Under the pieces are notes generated by a model. It made no database searches and was not told the DNA's origin. It saw only the letters and a list, made by a program, of their open reading frames with translations. The position numbers were made by a program, and so were the translations under genes. 10,928 nucleotides of DNA from Caldifarciminota bacterium (lineage in GTDB: Bacteria > Hydrothermota > Tepidihabitantia > SM23-42): assembly GCA_023128195.1 (NCBI GenBank), contig JAGMEL010000106.1, forward strand, positions 1-10,928, given 5' to 3'. Positions within the stretch are counted from its first letter, which is position 1; every line of letters begins with the position of its first letter. Positions 6,430 through 10,928 of this stretch are shown piece after piece.

Positions 6430-6530
6430 CCCTGTTAGATATGAGTCTAATTTATCTTTTTAAACATTTATTATCTAGTGAAGATAACTTGTTATATATT
6501 ACCTTTGAGAATTGGTTTTATCTAACGGGG
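6430..6530. repeat. 101-bp element with 12-bp terminal inverted repeats
   Basis: CCCTGTTAGATA (6430-6441) pairs with TATCTAACGGGG (6519-6530), with 11 Watson-Crick pairs and one G-T pair, across 77 bp. Inside is a perfect 6-bp hairpin, TTATCT/AGATAA (6471-6487). The left arm can instead pair locally as TTAGA (6435-6439) with TCTAA (6446-6450). It could be a small non-autonomous element or a structured RNA. I see no flanking target duplication. Confidence 0.5.
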
Positions 6531-6580
6531 CAGGCAATCTTAAAATTCAAATACTAAAATTCAAAACATTCATTTTCTCT

Positions 6581-6602
6581 AAATGGCGCAATAGCGCCGT
6601 TT
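6581..6602 (+). terminator. Terminator-like hairpin
   Basis: AAATGGCGC (6581-6589) and GCGCCGTTT (6594-6602) form a 9-bp stem including one G-T pair, with loop AATA. The plus strand ends in TTTT (6600-6603). The core is GC-rich in AT-rich surroundings. No plus-strand gene lies just upstream, so it may instead shield the downstream promoter from read-through or be part of a repeat. Confidence 0.4.
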
Positions 6603-6606
6603 TACG

Positions 6607-6623
6607 AAGACAGTGAGTGTCTT
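6607..6623. repeat. Small perfect hairpin
   Basis: AAGACA (6607-6612) and TGTCTT (6618-6623) are perfect arms around the loop GTGAG. It lies four bases after the GC-rich hairpin at 6581-6602, so the two form a tandem pair. The role is unknown. Confidence 0.5.
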
Positions 6624-6683
6624 GAAAATTTGTATTTTTGACATTAGAATTTGTTTAGGATTTCGAATTTCGGATTTAGCATT

Positions 6684-6713
6684 TGTCCAAATCCCATACG
6701 GAGGATTTGGACA
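6684..6713. promoter_or_regulatory. 11-bp perfect inverted repeat upstream of the lipoprotein promoter
   Basis: TGTCCAAATCC (6684-6694) and GGATTTGGACA (6703-6713) are perfect arms with an 8-base spacer, CATACGGA. The repeat ends 13 bp before the -35 hexamer at 6727, a reasonable place for an activator or repressor site. It lacks a T-run, so it does not look like a terminator. It could also be another member of the local repeat debris. Confidence 0.5.
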
Positions 6714-6726
6714 TGATATTTACCTA

Positions 6727-6754
6727 TTGACATTTAACAAATTATGAATATTAT
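6727..6754 (+). promoter_or_regulatory. Strong sigma-70-type promoter for the envelope gene pair
   Basis: A perfect TTGACA (6727-6732) is followed after 16 bp by TATTAT (6749-6754, 5 of 6 to consensus). The predicted start near 6761 leaves a leader of about 28 bases that includes the full Shine-Dalgarno AAGGAGGT (6775-6782). Together these suggest high expression. Confidence 0.65.
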
Positions 6755-6788
6755 TTACTATGAAATTAAACTATAAGGAGGTAGCATT

Positions 6789-7046
6789 ATGAAAAAAATG
6801 CTTGCGATTCTTCTCCTTGCCATTGTGGTAATAGGTTGTGGACCTAAAATGGCAAAACAGGAGACGCTAGATGCTGTAGCAGAAGCCAGAGCTGCCTTAG
6901 AGGCTGCACAAACCAATATAACTGAGCTACAGGGCGAAATAGATGCCTTAACAGCACAGAAAGCTGAACTCGAACAGACAATAAAGGGTATGGAAGAAGA
7001 AACAGCAACTATAGAGAATAAAATCGATACTCGTTGCAACAAATAA
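6789..7046 (+). CDS. Small coiled-coil lipoprotein (Lpp-like)
   Basis: This 85-residue protein has a lysine-rich start, a hydrophobic segment (5-15) and a lipobox ending in Ile-Gly-Cys17, so it should be acylated and anchored by Cys17. From about residue 24 to 80 it is one amphipathic alpha-helix with heptad-like Ala/Leu/Ile spacing (EARAALEAAQTNITELQGEI), a coiled coil of the kind seen in Braun lipoprotein. It ends in Lys, as Lpp does, with a second Cys (83) two residues before. Covalent linkage to peptidoglycan is only a guess. A strong promoter and AAGGAGGT seven bases upstream of the ATG support the start. It forms an operon with the LysM gene 10 bp downstream. Confidence 0.85.
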   Translation: MKKMLAILLLAIVVIGCGPKMAKQETLDAVAEARAALEAAQTNITELQGEIDALTAQKAELEQTIKGMEEETATIENKIDTRCNK

Positions 7047-7056
7047 GGAGGATAAC

Positions 7057-7653
7057 ATGAAAAAGATGATTACTGTTTGTTTTATGCTTTTCTTAATCGT
7101 TCCCACCCTCATTTTTGCTGAAGAAAAACTGACAGAGGAACAGGCTCAGGTAGAACTTCTGGCATTACAAGAGCAGCTGGTAGAGGCTGAAGCAAAGATT
7201 GCTGAACTCGAGACTCAGGTAAAAGCATTGAGGTCTGAAGTTGCGGCACTGGAAGCAATCCGTGATGAACTTATATCAAAGCTCAATAAACTGAAAGAAA
7301 CCTGGAAGATATGTCAGTATGGTAGATATAAGGTTATTGAGGATGATTGGCTGTCTAAAATCTCCGGTATGAATAAAGTATATCATGATGGCTCAAAGTG
7401 GCCAATGATTTACGAGGCGAATAAAGACAGAATAAAGAATCCAAACCTTATATATCCAGGTTGGGTATTGCTAATTCCTTATCTTGACAATTATTCTGTA
7501 ATACCTGGCGATTGTCTTTGGTTAATTGCTTCACATCTTTCAATCTATTCTAATTCAAAAAGATGGCCTGAAATATACGAGGCGAACAAAGATAAAATAA
7601 AAGATCCTGATTTAATATATATAAAGCAGGAATTTGTAATACCTCATGACTAA
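7057..7653 (+). CDS. Secreted coiled-coil protein with two LysM domains
   Basis: This 198-residue protein has a signal peptide (1-21, cut after IFA), a coiled coil from about 25 to 82, and two LysM-type domains, which bind N-acetylglucosamine glycans such as peptidoglycan, at about 89-141 and 145-196. The domains share WPxIYEANKDxIKxPxLIY and the terminal IP, 55 codons apart. DNA similarity is also high (TACGAGGCGAA at 7411 and 7576), so one arose by duplication. Cys86 and Cys153 could form a disulfide. AAGGAGG (7045-7051) overlaps the stop of the lipoprotein gene five bases before the ATG, so the two are co-translated. A periplasmic spacer holding peptidoglycan next to the lipoprotein is a reasonable inference. 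Confidence 0.9.
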   Translation: MKKMITVCFMLFLIVPTLIFAEEKLTEEQAQVELLALQEQLVEAEAKIAELETQVKALRSEVAALEAIRDELISKLNKLKETWKICQYGRYKVIEDDWLSKISGMNKVYHDGSKWPMIYEANKDRIKNPNLIYPGWVLLIPYLDNYSVIPGDCLWLIASHLSIYSNSKRWPEIYEANKDKIKDPDLIYIKQEFVIPHD

Positions 7654-7660
7654 AATTTTT

Positions 7661-7686
7661 GGGAGGGGCAGGTATCTGCCCCTCCC
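7661..7686 (+). terminator. GC-rich stem-loop after the LysM gene
   Basis: GGGAGGGGCAG (7661-7671) and CTGCCCCTCCC (7676-7686) form a perfect 11-bp stem with loop GTAT, beginning seven bases after the LysM stop. It is by far the most stable hairpin in the window. The plus strand continues TTAGATGTG, so there is no true U-tract. It may act as a partial terminator or as 3'-end protection for an abundant envelope mRNA, and it ends six bases before the phoH start. Confidence 0.6.
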
Positions 7687-7692
7687 TTAGAT

Positions 7693-8598
7693 GTGAAAGT
7701 ATCAATCCCTATAGCTGGTTTTAACCCCACAGTCGTTTTAGGCTGCCAAGATGATTTTCTCAAAAAAATTAAGCATCAGTACAATATTATAGCATCAATG
7801 CGTAATGAATGCATATACTTAAAGGGTACTGAAAAACAGGTCAAGGAAGCAACCAAGGCAATTAAAAAAATGTTGAAGAATATAGAAAAAAATAAGGATA
7901 ATACATATCAGAAAATCAGTAATATTGAAGAAAGAGATCCTTCTTGCGTTACCACTCCAAAAAAGCTGGTAAGGGCAAAGAGTACTGGTCAAGTAGAATA
8001 CCTGAAAGCGGTTGATGATAATGATATTGTCATAAGTATTGGGCCTGCTGGTACCGGCAAAACCTATCTCGGGGTTGCTAAGGCGGTTTCATGTTTAATG
8101 GCAAAAAAGGTTGAGAGAATAATTCTCACAAGGCCAGCTGTAGAGGCAGGTGAGTCATTGGGATTTTTGCCAGGTGCCATCGAGGAAAAGGTTGATCCCT
8201 ATCTTCGACCACTTTATGATGCACTAAGTGATTTTTTACCCTATGACCGGATTAAGAAGTACCTTAGTATGAAGATTATTGAAGTTGCACCGCTTGCCTA
8301 CATGAGAGGAAGGACACTCAACGATTCGTTTATAATTCTCGATGAAGCCCAGAATACAACTTCTATGCAGATGAAGATGTTTTTGACAAGAACGGGCTGT
8401 CGATCCAGGGTAGTTATAACTGGCGATATAACCCAGGTCGATTTACCGGTAAATATTTTTTCAGGGCTTATTGAAATACAACATTTACTTAAAAATATCC
8501 CGGGTATAGAATTTATATATTTGAATGAGAAGGATGTAGTAAGACATCATCTTGTCCAGAAAATAATAAAGGCATATGAAATTAAAAATTCCACATAA
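7693..8598 (+). CDS. phoH: PhoH-like ATPase (YbeZ family)
   Basis: This 301-residue cytoplasmic ATPase is of the PhoH/YbeZ type, which is linked to RNA metabolism and encoded next to the YbeY ribonuclease in many bacteria. An N-terminal KH-like region (about 1-65) precedes the Walker A motif GPAGTGKT (117-124), RPAVEAGESLGFLPG (147-161), Walker B FIILDEAQ (213-220) and TGDITQVDLP (243-252). Length is near normal. The start is GTG at 7693, since the frame is closed by the LysM stop at 7651 and no other start codon lies between. No Shine-Dalgarno is seen: a stable hairpin ends six bases upstream and an ATG-TGA start-stop (7691-7696) overlaps the GTG. pgpH begins inside its 3' end. Confidence 0.95.
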   Translation: MKVSIPIAGFNPTVVLGCQDDFLKKIKHQYNIIASMRNECIYLKGTEKQVKEATKAIKKMLKNIEKNKDNTYQKISNIEERDPSCVTTPKKLVRAKSTGQVEYLKAVDDNDIVISIGPAGTGKTYLGVAKAVSCLMAKKVERIILTRPAVEAGESLGFLPGAIEEKVDPYLRPLYDALSDFLPYDRIKKYLSMKIIEVAPLAYMRGRTLNDSFIILDEAQNTTSMQMKMFLTRTGCRSRVVITGDITQVDLPVNIFSGLIEIQHLLKNIPGIEFIYLNEKDVVRHHLVQKIIKAYEIKNST

Positions 8599-10702
8599 AT
8601 ATTTAATACTAACGGGCATAATCCTTCTGCTGAACATAATATTTCCGCCACCGATGGTTCCTTCGAAATATAGTATTAGCGATGGAGAAATAGCTTCTTC
8701 TGATGTAATTGCGCCTTACGACTTCTTCATACCCAAAACAGAGCAGGAGCTTAACGAAGAGAAAGAAGAAATAGCAAAAAGGATCCCGCCCGTGTATGAA
8801 TCAGATAATACAATATTGAAAATGGTTGGTAAAAAGATTGAAGGGCTTGAAAGACTTATTGATTCACTTAGCAAATTAAAGCAGATTGGTGAAGATTCTT
8901 TGATATTCTTAGTTCAAAAAGAATACGCAGTAGATAAAGGCATTATTAAATATCTTATTAAAAAAACTCCAAAAAGGATTTTGGGAGAAATTAATAACAC
9001 CTTAGTAGATCTTTATGCTATAGGAATTGTCGATTCGAAATTGCCGGGATTTAGAATAATAACGATAATAATCGGCGATAAGGAAATGGTTGAATCTATT
9101 GACAGATTATATTCTATAGCCGAGGCAGAAAGTATTCTCAGCTTAAGACAAAAGCCCGAATACAAGCGGTTGGTTGAGTTTCTTCTGACGCCCAATTTAA
9201 TTTACAATAAAGAAAAGACCGGGGATAGAATCGAGGAAGTATTTGCAAATGTCCCTAAGACAAAGGGTGAGATTTTGAAAGGAGAAATTATTGTTGAAAA
9301 ACATAAACGGGTAACAGAAGATGCCATGACTATAATGCACGCATTAGAAAGCACCTACATCTCTATTGGTACGTGGGAAATAATTAAAACAATATTTTTC
9401 CGCAATCTTCTGTATTTTTCTTTAATTTTTCTTCTATTTAATCTAAGTCGGGTTACAAAATCTGACTTGTTTGACGATAAAAATATCTATTTTATTACAT
9501 TGTTATCTGCGGGTTATTTAATTATAGGAAAAATCGCTTATGTGACTGATACAATGTATCTACTTCCAATTTCATTCTTTATCTTTTTATTTGCACTCTA
9601 TTTTAATATTTATTTTGCCGTCATTTTTACAATAATTTTTTCTTCACTGTTTGGAATCACTTTGAACTCTATATCAATCTTTACATTTCTTTTTGTCAGC
9701 GGTATGGTTGCCGTCTTTTCAACCCAGACAATAAATTCAAGATTATCTCTATACCGACCAATGATATATATTGCTTTGGCAAATGTGGCTGCAATTCTTT
9801 TTGCAGATGTATATTTGCTAAAAGGGCAGTTGAATTTAGTGCACTTAAGTGAGGGGGTATTAAATAGTATTCTCGGTGGTGTTTTCTTTGTACTTTTGCT
9901 GCCTTTATTTGAAAAACTATTTGATTTTACTACTGACCTAACACTCCTGGAACTGGGGAATTTAAATTTGCCATTATTCAAAGAGATGGCGCTGGAAGCT
10001 CCTGGAACTTATCATCATTCAATTGTTGTGGGGAGCCTTGCTGAAGTAGGTGCAAGAGTTATTGGTGCTGATCCTATTCTTGCTCGGGTTGGTTCATATT
10101 ACCACGATATTGGTAAATTAAAAAAACCTCAATATTTCATCGAAAATCAAATCGGAATCAGGAATCCTCATGATGACTTAAAACCACAAATGAGTGCTTT
10201 AATCATTATCTCCCACGTAAAGGATGGTGTTGAAATGGCAAAAAAAATGAAATTACCTAATAAATTGGTTAGTATTATTGAACAGCATCACGGTACAACT
10301 ACGATCGAACCATTCTATAAAAAGGCATTGGAGATATCTTCTGGTGTAAATGAAGACACGTTCCGATATCCCGGGCCAAAACCGAAAACAAAGGAATCTG
10401 CACTAATAATGCTTGCTGATACTGTAGAGGCAGCAGCAAGAAGCGAGAAGAATATTACTGTTACAAAACTGCAGAAGATATTGAAAGATAGTATCGCAAA
10501 GAAATTTAATGATGGTCAGTTAGATGAATGTCCGATAAACCGTCAGGATTTGGAGCAGGTTAAAACTGCATTTTTGTCAATTCTTACAGGGGTCTTTCAT
10601 CCGCGTATTGAATATGTAGAACCTGTTAAAAAAACCAATGCCGAGGGAGAGGATAAAAATCGATACAAAAAAAATAAATCAAACAAACATTCTGAACGAT
10701 AA
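8576..10702 (+). CDS. pgpH: 7TM-HD cyclic di-AMP phosphodiesterase (PgpH/YqfF family)
   Basis: This 708-residue membrane protein belongs to the family whose characterised member PgpH hydrolyses cyclic di-AMP. A first helix (about 8-24) leads to a large extracytoplasmic domain (about 30-265) with the family start DGEIASSDVIAPYDF (36-50). A multi-helix membrane block spans about 272-447. The cytoplasmic HD domain runs from about 470 to 670, with metal and catalytic residues in TYHHS (478-482), HDIGK (510-514), SHVKDG (546-551), EQHHG (569-573) and LADTVEAA (613-620). The tail (684-708) is Lys/Asn/Arg-rich and looks disordered. The start overlaps phoH by 23 bp with a weak AAAGG three bases away. 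The phoH-pgpH-ybeY order is conserved in many bacteria. Activity on c-di-AMP is inferred from the family. Confidence 0.94.
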   Translation: MKLKIPHKYLILTGIILLLNIIFPPPMVPSKYSISDGEIASSDVIAPYDFFIPKTEQELNEEKEEIAKRIPPVYESDNTILKMVGKKIEGLERLIDSLSKLKQIGEDSLIFLVQKEYAVDKGIIKYLIKKTPKRILGEINNTLVDLYAIGIVDSKLPGFRIITIIIGDKEMVESIDRLYSIAEAESILSLRQKPEYKRLVEFLLTPNLIYNKEKTGDRIEEVFANVPKTKGEILKGEIIVEKHKRVTEDAMTIMHALESTYISIGTWEIIKTIFFRNLLYFSLIFLLFNLSRVTKSDLFDDKNIYFITLLSAGYLIIGKIAYVTDTMYLLPISFFIFLFALYFNIYFAVIFTIIFSSLFGITLNSISIFTFLFVSGMVAVFSTQTINSRLSLYRPMIYIALANVAAILFADVYLLKGQLNLVHLSEGVLNSILGGVFFVLLLPLFEKLFDFTTDLTLLELGNLNLPLFKEMALEAPGTYHHSIVVGSLAEVGARVIGADPILARVGSYYHDIGKLKKPQYFIENQIGIRNPHDDLKPQMSALIIISHVKDGVEMAKKMKLPNKLVSIIEQHHGTTTIEPFYKKALEISSGVNEDTFRYPGPKPKTKESALIMLADTVEAAARSEKNITVTKLQKILKDSIAKKFNDGQLDECPINRQDLEQVKTAFLSILTGVFHPRIEYVEPVKKTNAEGEDKNRYKKNKSNKHSER

Positions 10703-10727
10703 TAACGATCTAAACGATACTAACGAA
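10695..10727. repeat. 9-bp-period short repeat at the pgpH stop
   Basis: AACGAT recurs at 10695, 10704 and 10713, with AACGAA at 10722, each nine bases apart with variable trinucleotides between. The first copy includes the end of pgpH. In the pgpH frame the region has stops at 10700, 10703 and 10721, and the last copy leads into the mini-ORF ATG at 10727. It looks like slippage-prone sequence. Confidence 0.7.
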
Positions 10728-10810
10728 TGAGATGCTCTGAAGAAATTGAATTAGATTTCCCTGATATCATTAAGTTGTTTAAAAATGCCCTCGATTATTC
10801 AAATTTTTGA
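10727..10810 (+). CDS. 27-codon mini-ORF abutting ybeY
   Basis: An ATG at 10727 opens 27 codons (MRCSEEIELDFPDII at residues 1-15, ending DYSNF) with TGA at 10808-10810. The ybeY start follows on the very next base. The peptide resembles nothing I know, and its frame is that of pgpH after the stops. There is no clear Shine-Dalgarno. It could be a translated leader coupling ybeY, the remains of a longer pgpH tail, or chance. Confidence 0.35.
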   Translation: MRCSEEIELDFPDIIKLFKNALDYSNF

Positions 10811-10928
10811 TTGAAAGTAAATATCTTCAACCAGTCAGATTCTGTCAGAATTGACAAAAAGAGAATTAATCGCCTTGTTAAAAAGGTGTTAAAAGAAGAA
10901 GGTTTTCAGTTAGGTAAATTGAATATAG
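10811..10928 (+). CDS. ybeY: Endoribonuclease/rRNA maturation factor YbeY, 5' part
   Basis: The last 118 bases encode the start of YbeY, a metal-dependent RNase in 16S rRNA maturation and ribosome quality control. The visible 39 residues begin KVNIFNQSDSVRIDKKRINR after the initiator and have the N-terminal pattern of the family. The HxxxHxxxxxH metal site would lie beyond the window. The start is TTG at 10811: the preceding codon is the in-frame stop TGA (10808-10810), and no ATG or GTG fits the expected N-terminus. No Shine-Dalgarno is visible, so translation may be coupled to the mini-ORF ending next to it. Placement after phoH and pgpH is the expected order and supports the call. Confidence 0.85.
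   Translation, partial: MKVNIFNQSDSVRIDKKRINRLVKKVLKEEGFQLGKLNI

Larger units (their letters stand above)
6354..6788. other. Gene-free divergent region, repeat-rich
   Basis: This 435-bp region between ispD (-) and the lipoprotein gene (+) has no credible coding frame. It holds a promoter at each end and several inverted repeats, entered separately. It also contains low-complexity stretches built on (G)AATTT and TTTAG: TTTCTAAATTCTAAG at 6402-6416, AAAATTCAAATACTAAAATT at 6542-6561, and GGATTTCGAATTTCGGATTT at 6658-6677. The first two read as reverse complements of the style of the third, so related repeat debris seems to lie in both orientations. TCTAAATTCTAAG also occurs at 3261-3273. Confidence 0.6.

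Noticed and set aside
6430..6530. Insertion sequence
   Set aside because: There is no transposase and no recognisable target duplication; only the inverted ends are seen, so it is left as a repeat element.
6638..6643. Second TTGACA upstream of the lipoprotein gene
   Set aside because: The sequence 17 bp downstream (TTTCGA) is not a -10 box, and the hexamer lies in the AT-rich repeat debris.

Overview
The window is an AT-rich stretch of a bacterial chromosome carrying mostly core genes. Three things suggest a diderm (outer-membrane) bacterium: a lipobox protein with a coiled coil, a secreted coiled-coil LysM protein, and a secreted TPR protein. The gene content, the compact AT-rich genes and the degenerate intergenic repeats resemble uncultured candidate-phylum genomes such as the WOR-3/Stahlbacteria type. 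That placement is an impression and was not tested.

Layout. Bases 1-228 hold no gene. They contain three 17-bp tandem repeats and then an array in which a GGCGATACTGCAA-like core alternates with different short hairpins. queE (7-deazaguanine pathway, +) starts directly out of this array at 229. After a 108-bp gap with a plausible promoter comes a secreted beta-sandwich/TPR protein (1021-1872, +). It converges, with one base between the stops, on a B12-binding/radical-SAM-like protein (1874-3178, -) whose cysteine motif is abnormal. A 31-bp perfect palindrome covers that gene's start codon. Further right, ispD, dxr and rseP form an overlapping minus-strand operon (6353 down to 3284): two steps of the MEP isoprenoid pathway followed by the site-2 membrane protease. 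The ispD promoter is placed so that its mRNA would be leaderless.

Bases 6354-6788 are a gene-free divergent region full of inverted repeats. It ends in a strong promoter and Shine-Dalgarno for a small coiled-coil lipoprotein and a coiled-coil double-LysM protein, probably a cell-envelope pair. An 11-bp-stem hairpin follows. Then comes the classic phoH - pgpH (7TM-HD c-di-AMP phosphodiesterase) - ybeY cluster. phoH starts at a GTG overlapped by an ATG-TGA start-stop, pgpH overlaps phoH by 23 bp, and ybeY (partial, TTG start) directly follows a 27-codon mini-ORF.

I found no phage, CRISPR, transposase, rRNA or tRNA and no clear new multi-gene system. The unusual signals are the variable-hairpin array, the palindromic start of the radical SAM gene with its broken Cys motif, the paired coiled-coil envelope genes, and several non-standard translation starts.
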